A program made the translations under genes and the position numbers. From Urechis unicinctus (Eukaryota > Annelida > Polychaeta > Xenopneusta > Urechidae), in assembly GCA_034190875.2 (NCBI GenBank), contig CM067348.1, forward strand, positions 40,573,741 through 40,637,740: a stretch of 64,000 bases of DNA, written 5' to 3'. Shown piece after piece: positions 1 through 10,875 of the stretch; position 1 is the first letter of the stretch; every line of letters starts with the position of its first letter. The notes beneath the pieces were generated by a model, which was not told the origin of the DNA, ran no database searches, and was given only the letters and a program-made list of their open reading frames with translations.

Positions 1-1
1 T

Positions 2-711
2 GTTTTTTGATCCATTCCTTTAAGCTGGGCTTATCAGCTGGCGGCGGCTTTGGTGCTGGGCTAGTGCTCCCTCCGCCCGTCAAAGCAACTACCAGGGTCG
101 AGATTGCCAATCCAATCGCAGTGAGGATAGAAGCAATTGTTATGCCCTGCTCCTGGAACAGGGTGCTTACACGCTCAGCTAGCGTTGTGTCCTCGTTAAG
201 AAGTCTGTTGATCGTTTCCCTGATGCGGTTAATTTGGGTCCGCAGACGTTCACGGTTTACAGAGGCAGCCTCAACGCGAACACTCTGCTGATCCTGCAGT
301 TCAGCAAGCTCATTTGCTTGGAATATCCATGCTCCACTTTCACCCCTCCCATCCTCCTCCAAGCTTGCCATTTTAGCTTCCAGTCAGTCTATATCCCTTT
401 CTATCTCGGTTATCTTAGCTAGGTTGTTCACCAGCTCACCCCACTGGGTCTGCATAGCCTTGTCAAGCCCTACAAGCTCTCGGTATGTCAGACCATCTGT
501 CTGTGTGCCCGCGTCTTCTATAGCACTATGAACGTCCTCTATGAAGCTTGTTTCTGGTCATGGCTTCAGGGTCGCTCATTTCTAAATTCTCTGCGGCTTT
601 AGCAGCTGCTTGATCAACGCCTTGGAGGGCTTTTGCTTCCTTTTGTGACACTGCCTTTCGGGACCACTCAGTAAACCCCAACCCATCACGGATGGCCTTA
701 GGCCCCCCCAC
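2..711 (-). pseudogene. Polinton coiled-coil / membrane-helix protein remains
   Basis: The minus strand encodes charged, Glu/Gln/Arg-rich stretches that look like coiled coil (around 230-330 and 380-540). They are followed near 100-170 by one hydrophobic helix containing GITIASILTAIGLAISTLVV, then a Pro/Gly-rich tail reaching the window edge. Proteins with this coiled-coil, single-helix, Pro-rich tail layout sit beside capsid genes in some animal Polintons, as far as I recall; the function is unknown. It belongs to the fossil element and is broken. Family assignment is inference from position and composition. Confidence 0.5.
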
Positions 712-786
712 CTTTATTAGCTATTGTTTGAAGTGAAAGCGGGGCTTTGGTACGAGAATTTATAAAAATTAAGTCAGGGTAGTCCT

Positions 787-1059
787 TCAAATGCGTAACT
801 GTCCTCTAACAAGTTCAAACTTTGTATAATCGAGGCCGAGGGCGGGTGTGTGGCCTTTTTTAGCCAATGCATCGTAATAATCATTGACAGCGCCTATAAC
901 GAGTCGGCCGTCCAGTGGTATAGACTGATCCATCCCAATGTCCCCTTCTGTAACAGGTGGGAGAGTGGCCGGGGCGGGAGTCTCATCCTGATACCCAGCG
1001 AGCCAATCCTCTCTTCCAGGGTCGTAATCCTCATCATCTCTTCCAGGGTCCTCCTCCAC
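787..1059 (-). pseudogene. Acidic small ORF of the Polinton fossil
   Basis: A 90-codon reading frame with a very acidic N-terminus (MEEDPGRDDEDYDPGRED) and a mixed C-terminal half. It lies between the coiled-coil remains and the divergent capsid-like block, as expected for a short element gene or the N-terminal part of its neighbour. I recognise no domain. It could be chance coding, but its lack of low-complexity repeats and its position argue for an element gene remnant. Confidence 0.35.
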
Positions 1060-1132
1060 TGCGTCGTTAAATGTTAGGTTATCAAACTCTATTCTTGTGT
1101 GTTAAAGATTTACTTGTAGATAAAAATTCAAC

Positions 1133-2377
1133 ATGTCGAGTATTTACGGACGCAAACTAAGCCCACACCGCCGGATACGCAAACCCCACGGGGTAAAGGG
1201 TGTGCGACAGTCTGTAGTTATTACAAACAATCCAAGCACTATTGACCAGAACCAACAACAGCTGGTTTGCTTTCCCAATCTAGGCGCAGAAGACGTCATT
1301 GTCCCAGGGACAGCACGGCTGGCCTTTACAATCACGCTGACATCGACCAATGTCAACCGCAGCATTGTGCAAAACCTGGGTCGTGCCGTGGTTAAGAAAA
1401 TGACAATCAAGATTTCTGGCAATGAGGTCATGTCTATTGATGACAGCGATGTGTACCACTGTTACCACGACCTGTGGTGGACTGCACAGGAGACAGGGCC
1501 TCCAGTACCAGGGCATTGACACATCAGATGACAGAAACACAACTAAGATACGACTGGACGCAGGAGACAAGGTTGAGACCGAGGAAGAGGACAAGGCCAT
1601 AGCCGATGTGTATAGTAACAGGTTCTACGTTCCGCTTGACTTTGAACTCCTCGAGGGTCACATGCCATTCTACCAGAGCGCGCTTAATGACAGACTGGAA
1701 TACGAGCTCACGTTCAATGACTACAACCGCGTGATTCACGCAACAGGCGACACCGACGCCAGCTACAAAATTGATGGCATCTTGCTGAAGTATGACATGG
1801 TTACCCAACCAGAGTTGGCCCATATGATACGCACCCAGTACACAGGTCGGCTCTCGATTCTGTATGACCGTGTACTTCGTGTACACTGTGGAACATCAAT
1901 CTGAACGTGCCGGCTCGCAGCATGAAGGGCATCCTACTGCTCTTTGAAGACCCCCAGGGCGCCTCATTCGCCAGAAAAACGGAGTCGTTCAACAATCCAA
2001 AGATTACGAAGGTCGAGGTGACCATTGAGGGCATCCCCAATCAGCTCTATGCCCAGGGCATGCGTGGCTACCAGCAGTGGGACGAGGTGAAGAAGGCCTT
2101 TGCAGCAACGAGTAAACAAGACCCCGGTGTAGCAATAGCAGTAAAAGACTTGTCGGACGTGTCGCTAGAAGAGTACCTAACCAGTAAGTATGCTCTGTGG
2201 CTCGAGTTAAGGACGATCGATGACGACCAGCTGCATGGTAGAGGGCAGGGCCACGGAGAATGCATTCACATCACAAAAAAGGCAGAGGCGGCTGCCGCAT
2301 TGAACGTCTATATGTATATTGTTATGGATGCACAGCTTAACATTAAAGATGGCAGGTTCGTCAGCGCAGTCTACTAA
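1133..2377 (+). pseudogene. Polinton major-capsid-like protein remains
   Basis: Overlapping plus-strand reading frames carry segments typical of the Polinton capsid protein: an N-terminal part with SSIYGRKLSPHRR and beta-rich NVNRSIVQNLGRAVVKKMTI, a middle with FYVPLDFELLEGHMPFYQSA, and a C-terminal part with PKITKVEVTIEGIPNQLYAQ. The family forms the double-jelly-roll capsid shell. The block lies directly upstream of the packaging ATPase on the same strand, the usual late-gene pairing. The copy is broken and non-functional. Capsid identity is inferred from recalled family motifs; a structure-aware profile search would settle it. Confidence 0.6.
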
Positions 2378-2570
2378 CAAGGGGCTCCTGAAACCGAAAA
2401 CTGAGTTTACATTTCCAGATGGTCCCTGTTCGGCAATTGTTGGTGGGCAGACAGGATGTGGGAAAACCGCGTTCATCCTCGACCTCCTCCAAGGGCCCTT
2501 CTTCGGCGCCTTCGAGCATATTGTAATTCTCTGCCCTACCATACGTTTCAACGAAGCCTATCAGGCTCTT
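2349..2570 (+). pseudogene. FtsK/HerA-type packaging ATPase remains (Polinton)
   Basis: The frame starting near 2349 contains a clear P-loop, IVGGQTGCGKTAFILDLLQ, after a beta-strand lead-in, followed by a second hydrophobic strand and the ILCPTIRFNEAYQ segment typical of genome-packaging ATPases of Polintons and related viruses. Only the N-terminal part is present. It follows the capsid-like block on the same strand and meets the oppositely oriented polymerase block. Fossil, broken. Confidence 0.7.
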
Positions 2571-4173
2571 TGGTCGTCTTGGGTCATAGGCATGGGGACT
2601 GGCTTGGAGAGAACCGATTTGATCTTTTTCTCCTCTTGCTGTAGGGCCTTGAGGAACTTCTCCACGGTGTCACTTCCCCTGTAGAAGACTGGGGGTGAGG
2701 TCTTCCCGTCGCATCGAACTATTATGTAGCCATACCCGCAGCCCTGGTGTTCCTGGGTCTTCTGGGTGTTGCTCTTTTCTGGATTGAGGGCTGGCCTTGG
2801 GAGCTTTACTGTGAGCGCCTCGAAGTCTGCGTAGATGACGTAGGGGGCTGAAAGTTGCTTCTGCCAGTTCTTGAAGGAGAGGATGTTCTTTCCCTCCTCG
2901 GGTATGTCTACCCGCAAGGCAGTTTGCCCTACCCCCGCACGCTCAGGCTTGTGGGCCAGGAGCAGTTTCTCGTTAGTGTACCCTTGGAGGCAGCGCTCGC
3001 AGCAGAACTTGCGGCCCACGTGTTTGGTTTGGTCATGGAGTAGGCGGTTCAGTTTTTTTATCCAGCTGTAATGGCATACTCCATCCTTCTCGATCAGCAT
3101 GAGGTTCATGCAGTTGCCGGGGTGTTTGCTAATGCGGTGGACCATGACGGCTTTCCGTCCCAGCCAAATACGTTCAGGCCTCTGTCCAGAGCGGTTTTGA
3201 TTTTTCCGACGTGGGCGACCGGGGTTGGGTAGCACACGCCTGAGCCCTCTAGCTTATCCTTGAGCCACTGGATGCTGTACTTTGATGTCCGATGTGGGTT
3301 CTGGGCAACTGGGTGGATGGCTGCGTCGAGGGACCATAGTATGCAATGGTCATCCCGGTTCTGCACGTTTATGATGGCCCCCTTGTTTCCTACTGGTGGT
3401 GGTAGGGGGAGGTAGGAGCCGCCATTGAGTGGTTGATACTTCGCGATGTCAATCCAGATGGTTTCTACCGCCTCAAACATCCACCCAGAACCTAGGTTAA
3501 CCCACTTCTCAAGCATCTCCTGGATTTGGGGGCCGGCCGGGTCTATCGCGGAGTCAATGTATTCTTTGCCTAGAACCGTTTGCTGCTTGGTTCATAGGAC
3601 TGGCTCTGCGTACTCCGTGACACCATCTTTGTCGGTCTTGTAGAGACTTACCTTGACTGCTAGCTGGGTTTTGAGGCTACCTAGGTGGTTCAGCTCATCG
3701 GCCAGAACTTTACGAACCTGGAGTTGCACACCTTTCTGGAAGGTCAGGAGGTCTGGAGCGTAGGGGTGAGTCTTTGAAACATTCATGACCCAGCCTCGCA
3801 GTTGGTTGCTGATGGCCTGCTTGGTTCTCCTGAATTTGAGGTGGGGAGTGGGAACTGGTCTGAGGCTTGTTCGGGGGACTGGGACCGGCCTTAAGAGGGG
3901 GAGTGGTTTCCTGGCGGCGGGCCGGGGGTGTGGGGCCGGTGCTTTCACCACTTCAGACCAGAGTCGGGGGATGGAGTCGGCGGAGGGGCTGGATCGCGAT
4001 CCACCATGGTTCTCAGTCTTGGGTAGATCTTGTACATCCTGTCGAGGGCGTTTTTCTTTTCGAGTGCCGCGAGGGCAACCTTCAACCGTGGGTAGGGAGG
4101 GCGGTGGGGCTGTGCCGTGGATTTCAGCATAGTCAGCTTGAGCTTGTTTTGCGCGTGTATTGTGGGGCGTCAT
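2561..4173 (-). pseudogene. Protein-primed family B DNA polymerase remains (Polinton)
   Basis: Minus-strand frames match the N-terminal half of Polinton/adintovirus PolB: a basic Pro-rich leader (about 4170-3870), the RTKQAISNQLRGWVMNVSKT block, the NLGSGWMFEAVETIWIDIAKY block, the DDHCILWSLDAAIHP block, a Cys/His zinc-like segment (FCCERCLQGYTNEKLLLAHK), and the exonuclease I motif YVIYADFEAL. The polymerase palm motifs are not present in the window. In the family this enzyme copies the element from a protein primer. The copy is broken and incomplete. Confidence 0.75.
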
Positions 4174-4825
4174 TACTGTTATAATAGTCTAAAAGGGGGT
4201 ACAAATGACACGCTGGGGAACCGCCTGGGGTTGGCTGCCCTAACTTAGTCCGTTGGAATGATGGTTGCTGGCTGGTTGGATGACTACCTTCCCCTGCCCC
4301 CTGCAACTCATTACTGCCCCGCGACTCATTGGTTCCCCCTGTTCCAGGACTATCGGCTGGTTGGATGACTCCCTGCCCCTGCCCCCTGCTCGCTACCTGC
4401 TACTGGGGTTTGCTGCCCTAACTTAGTCCGTTGGAATGATGTTGCTGGCTGGTTGGATATATGGGGTGTGGGACCCACTTCGACTATTCTTTTTCACCAA
4501 GAGACCCCTGTTCCAGGACTATCATTCCCTATACTACTTAATGCGTTATTTTAATTGTGTAGTGTTACTGTCAAGCTCAAACTGTTTAGAATTTTGTTTC
4601 GCTTTTGTATACAGCTCACCTGTGGTGGAAATATAAAAAATCTACCATTAATAAGTTGTATATATCATACCATAATATCCTCAAATGTATGTTGAATTTA
4701 TCTAAATATGAAAATAATAGCAATCTGTGCACAGGTCTAAATGTACTGCTGTACTCCGTAACTTGATATTTCGGTTAATTTGTAGGTTAGATCAATCTGA
4801 CAATGAGTTTGTTCAATCGATTTTG
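4174..4825. repeat. Short direct repeats; no gene
   Basis: Two similar ~60-bp segments begin near 4225 and 4403 (period about 178 bp), sharing GCCCTAACTTAGTCCGTTGG and the GCTGGCTGGTTGGAT tail; the word TTCCAGGACTATC also recurs near 4343 and 4511. This looks like a partial tandem duplication next to the Polinton fossil. From 4530 to 4825 I see only AT-rich sequence without a supportable gene. Confidence 0.6.
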
Positions 4826-5190
<365 letters not shown>

Positions 5191-6171
5191 AGCCAGAGAG
5201 TTGGGGCGTTTTAACCCAATTGCCCGTGCTGCAAGGCAGGGTCGAGTCATTTACACATTCGTCTCAAAATAGATAATGCCCCTCGCTTCTGGCGGGTTTG
5301 ATGACCAAACTGAAACCACCTTAAAGCAACATTGCAATCAAGAATAGTAACTCGCGCAAAGGCTGGAAGGGGCAATGTTTCATTGCCTAGTGCCAATAGT
5401 GACCTACATCGCGCGTTGTCATTCTTCGACATGCGAATGTGGGAATGTGGGAAATGTAGTGTCTTACTCGATATATGGGTGTGGGTGGAGGTTTGGGGGT
5501 ACTTTTTAATGCCTGGTGAAAGACCCCAAGTTCATTTATTTTGCCCGTCAACAAACATGCAATCGTTGCCAAGTGGATTGGTCGTCTTGAGATGGGCAGT
5601 GGTTCAATATAATTGACCATGATTGTGAAAAATAAGATCTCAAACTTGTTGTTGCGAATATATCACTGGATATTTATTATATTAAGAGAAACAACGAGTT
5701 CAGCGAAGCTATGAAACACGATTGTGGTGAGATAAAAATAATTTGGTTATTTCTGCCTTATTTAGAGAAGGAGTATATAAAAATACAATAATGATTTATC
5801 AATAAATAATATAAAAATATAGAGTGGTGCACATTAAACAATGTCCAATATTCGAGAGTAAAATAATGACCTTTATCATTAATAAACTACATGCGTTTAC
5901 ACAAAATAAATCAATAGAGATAACACCAAGACAGAAAAGAACTAGACTAAAATTCCTGTGAAACATTAACAAAAAAACTGTGGGTAGGCAAAGCAACAAT
6001 ACAGTTTTGACACCAGGAAAAAGTTACCCACAGAAGGAAATTGGTTATAAGACAGATGACATGATATTACGTACCGAAACAAAGACTATGAGCACAATGA
6101 TGTTAGTTGGTTTTGCCGGTGGTGGGTTTCATGGTTAAAGGAGTTTTGTTGAAAGATAACTGCATTGATTT
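5191..6171. other. No gene seen
   Basis: AT-rich sequence with only short, unsupported reading frames. It lies downstream of the PLD-like gene's stop at 6172 and probably includes its 3' flank; no unambiguous polyadenylation signal is assigned. Confidence 0.5.
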
Positions 6172-6743
6172 TTATTTAATGGGGTCAATAAAACGTGTCT
6201 GGAAGTCATCTTCGCTTATCCTAATGAATACAAGCGTCTCAGTGTTTGGATAAATGAAGTGACTTTCCGTAAAGTTGGCACTTGTAATAAGTACGCTGGC
6301 CATGCCCCCTTCAACCACAGCCATGAATTTACAATGAAACCTCGGACCCTCATAAACTATTTTATTATATATGCACCGAATATCATAGTGATATTTTGTT
6401 GGAAACAATCTCTTGGCTTCTTCCATGATATTGGTGATATTTTGATCTTTGAAGAAATGCTTCTGTTTCGCCCGAGTATACAGAGCCTGGAGGTTTAATG
6501 GAGATTCTAAGCAACAATAAACAATATCAGCCAGTCTGGCTGTATCCAGGAAGGGCGAAACTAGGTAGACCTTAGCACTCTTCATTTGCAACCAATGTTG
6601 AAGGAGTGACAGCCATAGCTTGTATATGTACAACTCCTCATTTATAACAGCGCCTGGCAGTCTCTTCATTTGCTCATCAAGCTCTTCATCAGTCCATAAT
6701 GTCTGGCAATGAACAAACTCAAAATCAGTAATTGTCTCGGTCA

Positions 6744-6750
<7 letters not shown>
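6172..6750 (-). CDS. PLD-like domain protein, terminal exon
   Basis: An open minus-strand exon of about 190 codons ends in a stop at 6172. It carries a phospholipase D-superfamily C-terminal module: a hydrophobic strand ([20 protein letters not shown]), an HxK motif in [13 protein letters not shown], and the characteristic [14 protein letters not shown] segment. The second aspartate of the classic HxK(x)4D motif is not evident, so catalysis is doubtful. The frame stays open upstream of the Met at 6669 ([18 protein letters not shown]) up to a (GA)n tract at about 6750, so that Met is not the gene start; the splice acceptor falls in or near the repeat and cannot be fixed. Related invertebrate proteins have an N-terminal domain like the exon at 9377-9728. 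No function is established from sequence. Confidence 0.7.
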
Positions 6751-6807
<57 letters not shown>

Positions 6808-6817
6808 ATATCTCTAT

Positions 6818-6912
<95 letters not shown>
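6747..6912. repeat. (CT)n then (TA)n microsatellite
   Basis: About 60 bp of CT repeats is followed by about 85 bp of TA repeats, immediately upstream of the PLD-like terminal exon on the minus strand. The GA-rich tract on the sense strand replaces the expected polypyrimidine tract of the acceptor. Confidence 0.97.
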
Positions 6913-6914
<2 letters not shown>

Positions 6915-7009
6915 CATATATCTCTATGCCAATATATATATCATTTTGGGCCTCTCATATATAAGGGACAATGGTTTGATCAAAACAATTGCCAATGAAC
7001 GATACATAC

Positions 7010-7063
7010 GGGTACAAAAGCTTTTGACGGGCGTTGCTTTAGATCTTTGGGCGAGGATGGCTC
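7010..7063 (-). CDS. Divergent mini-exon of the PLD-like gene
   Basis: A 54-nt minus-strand segment lies between a good acceptor (CCTTCTGTATCTGCAG) and the strong donor GTATGT. It aligns with three further mini-exons upstream: same length, and the following intron start (GTATC.TTCATTGGCAATTG) is shared. In frame 0 it reads EPSSPKDLKQRPSKAFVP, matching the others at P2, K14, A15, V17 and P18. The length is a multiple of three, so inclusion or skipping keeps the frame. Transcription is not shown; the reading phase is inferred and phase 1 is also open. Confidence 0.5.
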
Positions 7064-7860
7064 CTGCAGATACAGAAGGCATACACGGTCTATCCATATT
7101 TGAAGCAAGATGATGGACAATGGCACAAGCTCCCAGCTCAAGAGCATTACACAAAGTTATGTGGCTGGGATAGCTTAAGCAGGGTTCTTAGTCCAACACA
7201 CAAACATCATTTTGCTGAGTGAAGCTTTTGAATTGGAGTGAGACAAAATGTTGTGTCTTCTTAAAAGGAAGCCCCCACCCCCCAACACCCGCATCCTTCT
7301 CACACACAAGTTTATATATACAGGCTAATGGCTATAATAATTATAGTATTCCGGAGGATAAATAGCTAAAACCATTCGGCTCTTCTAACCAGACTCATAG
7401 TATCCAAGCCTTCTGTGACGCGATCGACTTCGTCTTCATATTTCTCTAAATAAAGCACATATGAGTCAATTCAACTAAGCACAGATCAGATACATCTCAC
7501 ATTCACTGAGCACAGAACACAAAACATAAATTCATATGAACTTTGCACAAAACACAAACATGTCATATTCACTAAGCACAAATACCATATTCACAGAACA
7601 TATCCATGTCACAGTAACTTAGCACTAACAACAACATATACATCACATATAACTGAACGCAGACAGTTGGAGATTAATGCTACACCAGCACTACACACAT
7701 ATCATGCATACAATCACCTGTTGACTCTAACAAGATTACACAATCCATGCAGATTGAAGCTATTGGATCAATTATAATTAAGAGTTGATTGAAAGAATAT
7801 CAGATTAACACCAGTCCCTGGAAAGCATTTTCCGAACAATTGCCAATGAAAGATACTCAC

Positions 7861-7917
7861 TGGCACTGCTGCTTTCCTTCTGTCTGTCTCCTGCTCCGCC
7901 AGCATGAGTGGTCCCTG
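7861..7917 (-). CDS. Mini-exon copy 1 of the PLD-like gene
   Basis: 57 nt between acceptor TTTTCTGTATCAG and donor GTGAGTATC (minus strand). In frame 0 it reads QGPLMLAEQETDRRKAAVP. A second AG three bases on gives a tandem NAGNAG acceptor and a 54-nt form that matches the length of the 7010-7063 copy. Whether copies are used together, alternatively, or not at all needs RNA. Confidence 0.5.
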
Positions 7918-8327
7918 CTGATACAGAAAACATATGCAGCCTATTCATTTTTAATTTTGAACAGTAATTGTATGCCTACTGAGTGCAGAACGCATAGCAT
8001 ATACATGAAGCTTTCACTAAACACAGAAGACGCAACGACGTATCCACAAAACATTCAATAAACACAAAGCATAAACATGTCACATTCACTAAGCACAAAA
8101 TGCAAAGCATAAACATGTCACATTCACTACACAAAACATTTACATCACACACACTAAACACAAAAAATAAAGCACATATGAGTCAATTTAACTCTAACAA
8201 GATTACACAATCCATGCAGATAGAAGCTATTGGATCAATTATAATTAAGAGTTGATTGAAAGAAAATCATATTAACATCGGTCCCTGGAATGCATTTTCC
8301 GCACAATTGCCAATGAAAGATACTCAC

Positions 8328-8384
8328 TGGCACTGCTGCTTTCCTTCTGTCTGTCTCCTGCTCCGCCAGCAAGACTGGTCCCTG
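8328..8384 (-). CDS. Mini-exon copy 2 of the PLD-like gene
   Basis: Same structure and splice signals as copy 1, in the shortened repeat unit. In frame 0 it reads QGPVLLAEQETDRRKAAVP, differing from copy 1 at two residues. Confidence 0.5.
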
Positions 8385-9046
8385 CTGATACAGAAAACAT
8401 ATAGAGCCTATCCATTTTTAATTTTGAACAGTAATTGTATGCCTACTGAGTGCAGAACACATAACATATAAATGACGCTTTCACTAAACACAGAAGACGC
8501 AACGACGTATCCACAAAACATTCAATAAACACAAAGCATAAACATGTCACATTCACTAAGCACAAAATGCAAAGCATAAACATGTCACATTCACTACACA
8601 AAACATTTACATCACATTCACTAAACACAAAAAATAAAGCACATATGAGTCAATTTAACTAAGCACAGATCAGATACATCTCACATTCACTGAGCACAGA
8701 ACGCAAAACACATATATTCATATGAACTTTGATCAAAACACAAACATGTCATATTCACTAAGCACAAATACCATATTCACAGAACATATCCATGTCACAG
8801 TAACTTAGCACTAACAACAACATATACATCACATATAACTGAACGCAGACAATTGGAGATTAATGCTACTCCAGCACTACACACATATCATGCATACAAT
8901 CACCTGTTGACTCTAACAAGATTACACGATCCATGCAGACTGAAGCTATTGGATCAATTATAATTAAGAGTTGATTGAAAGAAAATCATATTAACATCGG
9001 TCCCTGGAATGCATTTTCCAAACAATTGCCAAAGAAAGATACTCAC

Positions 9047-9103
9047 TGGCACTGCTGCTTTCCTTCTGTCTGTCTCCTGCTCCGCCAGCATGACTGGTCG
9101 CTG
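9047..9103 (-). CDS. Mini-exon copy 3 of the PLD-like gene
   Basis: Same structure as copies 1 and 2. In frame 0 it reads QRPVMLAEQETDRRKAAVP. No copy contains a stop in frame 0 or frame 1 and all splice dinucleotides are kept, which suggests some constraint or recent origin. Confidence 0.5.
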
Positions 9104-9376
9104 CTGATACAGAAAACATATGCAGCCTATCCATTTTTAATTTTAAACAGTAATGTTATGCCTTCTGAGTGCAGAACGCATAACATATACATGAAGCTTT
9201 CACTAAACACAGAAGACGCAACGACGTATCCACAAAACATTCAATCAACACAAAGCATAAGCATATCACATTCACTAAGCACAAAATGCAAAGCATAAAC
9301 ATGTCACATTCACTAAGCACACAACACACAACATAAACGTGACATGGTATAGCAATTGCCAATAATATATAATCAC

Positions 9377-9728
9377 CGTCTCCAACTCTTGCTTGGTCGG
9401 ACAGCATTCTATATTCACGTATCAGTGACTTAAACATCTCATTCAAGCCGTCAATATATTTGGCAGCACCCTGAATCAATAATGTTCCTGTTGTTATGTA
9501 TACAGTGAAATTAAGATTTTCCATCTTCCCTTCCAATTGATTCTTGTCTACCGAGAAGTGGAGGCGGTTTTTTAGTAAGATATTCCATAACTGAGCAAGC
9601 TGTGGGTTACTGACGGATGGTTTGATTGAAACAGCTTTTGTTGTGATTTTGAAATTGACAGCATCACATTTATTGCGGACAAAATTTCTGATACATCGCT
9701 TGAAGTCTTCCCACTTATCTTCACTCAT
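9377..9728 (-). CDS. PLD-like gene, first coding exon
   Basis: The exon starts with MSEDKWEDFKRCIRNFV at 9728 and runs about 117 codons. It contains a mixed alpha/beta segment with LNFTVYITTGTLLIQG and AAKYIDGLNEMFKSLIREY, resembling the N-terminal domain that precedes PLD-like modules in several invertebrate proteins, as I recall. The likely donor is GTGATT at 9376. The intron sequence after it (ATTATTGGCAATTGC) resembles the start of every mini-exon intron, which supports this boundary and the common origin of the array. The reading frame that continues past the donor is intron and minisatellite. With the 6172-6750 exon and one mini-exon the protein would be about 330 residues. Confidence 0.6.
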
Positions 9729-9946
9729 CCTTTATGTTGCCAAGTTCTCTAATCTGAAAAAATATTGTAGACCATGTTTTTTACTATTGCAATATATTAA
9801 CATTTAACATGATTGCACGAAGCATACAGTTGGTGCAATAAATATTTATTTTGGTTATTATCAATACAATAGGAATATAAAAGACAAAAATTAGGTGAGA
9901 TAATTATCTTATCTTACATGCAAAAATAAACAAAGGTTTACAAAGA

Positions 9947-10369
9947 TTAACAAAGACAGCCACCCAAGACTGTTTGGTAATGGGTGGCCAGGGCCTGAAG
10001 ACTGGTTGGTCCAAGAGTGTCTAGTTCAAGGAATAAGTATGAGTGATAAATGATTAAGAGACCTAAAGACAATATAGATACAATTTTCAATAACATAAAT
10101 TGGTTAAAGCATTCCTTCAATCCTTTGTCATTTAAAAACACATCGTGCTGGTTCTTCAAATTGTTCAGCGATCTGGCATTGACTATTGTGGGTGGTAGGG
10201 CCATAACTCTATGTAAGCTACTTTCCCTTAATCTTAGTCTTGCCTTAAGTGAATGGATGTCCTCGGAGTCTTGTATTTTCAGAACTGCATGGATGGAACA
10301 ACAACTCATCACGAATACTAGCCAAAATATGAAATATGCATAAGATTCCTTTGTAAAATTGGTGTTCAT
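9947..10369 (-). CDS. Possible small membrane protein
   Basis: A 140-codon uninterrupted frame. Residues about 10-30 form a hydrophobic segment (YFIFWLVFVMSCCSIHAVL) that could be a signal peptide or first membrane helix. Residues about 90-115 form a second (FMLLKIVSILSLGLLIIYHS). The middle is polar and basic. A minus-strand AATAAA lies near 9845, about 100 nt past the stop, as expected for a 3' end. It is upstream of the PLD-like gene on the same strand. I recognise no family. It could instead be one exon of a longer gene or a chance frame in AT-rich DNA. Confidence 0.35.
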   Translation of the reverse strand: MNTNFTKESYAYFIFWLVFVMSCCSIHAVLKIQDSEDIHSLKARLRLRESSLHRVMALPPTIVNARSLNNLKNQHDVFLNDKGLKECFNQFMLLKIVSILSLGLLIIYHSYLFLELDTLGPTSLQALATHYQTVLGGCLC

Positions 10370-10875
10370 TAATACAAGGTATAGGAGTATAAAAAGGTGA
10401 TTTGATTTAGGTAGATATAATTATCATGTCTGATATGAGACATAAACAGTGTATGATATGCAGCATCAATTGACCTAATTAACTTCTGTGTAGTAGACTG
10501 TACTTACACATACTCTATATTATCTGTCCAGGAGGAGGTTTGAATGTTTTGAGAAATGTGTGTTATTCAATGGAAAGAGACCAACTGAGACCATCTGAGA
10601 TGATCCAAAAAAAAAGTAAAAAATTAAGTGCTTTCAAAATTCATTCAAATACACTTACACTGTGTTTAACTATCTAGAGGAGAAGGCAGAAGATATGCAA
10701 TATGTATCACAGTCTGGCAATGATCATCACTCATCGAAATTCAGAACCAAACCTGGCCGACAAAGGAATTCTTCGCAACTCTGGTCAGACTACGCTTGGG
10801 ATTACCTTAAAAGGATTGTGTACGACGCTTTGGGATTGCAGAGAGTACTTTCTCTAATATGTTTAACACTGTATT

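Larger units (their letters stand above)
1..4200. mobile_element. Polinton/Maverick fossil, partial
   Basis: Four neighbouring blocks match the usual Polinton/adintovirus gene set: a double-jelly-roll capsid-like block (+), a FtsK/HerA-type packaging ATPase block (+), a protein-primed family B DNA polymerase block (-), and coiled-coil/membrane reading frames (-). The element runs off the left edge, so one end is not visible, and I see no terminal inverted repeat at the right edge. It is broken in several places and only part of the expected gene set remains; no integrase or penton block was recognised. The decay suggests an old, non-functional copy. Class assignment rests on motif recognition, not a search. 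Confidence 0.8.
7446..9340 (-). repeat. Three tandem ~0.7-kb units carrying mini-exons
   Basis: Three copies of one segment lie head to tail: about 7446-8169, 8170-8636 (lacking an internal ~245-bp part) and 8637-9340. Each contains one 57-nt mini-exon with its splice sites and a minisatellite of CATTCACTAAGCACAAA-like words. Copies are roughly 95 percent alike by eye, so the duplication is fairly recent. The units lie in the intron between the first exon and the PLD-like exon of the same minus-strand gene. Confidence 0.9.

Noticed and set aside
1144-2551. Minus-strand frames opposite the capsid/ATPase block
   Set aside because: Shadows of the recognisable plus-strand element genes.
3785-4184. 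Plus-strand Gly/Arg-rich frames of 105-115 codons
   Set aside because: Shadow of the minus-strand Pro/Arg-rich PolB leader.
7976-8628. Cys-rich minus-strand frames (CLVNVTCLCFV type)
   Set aside because: They come from the CATTCACTAAGCAC minisatellite inside the tandem units, not from conserved coding sequence.
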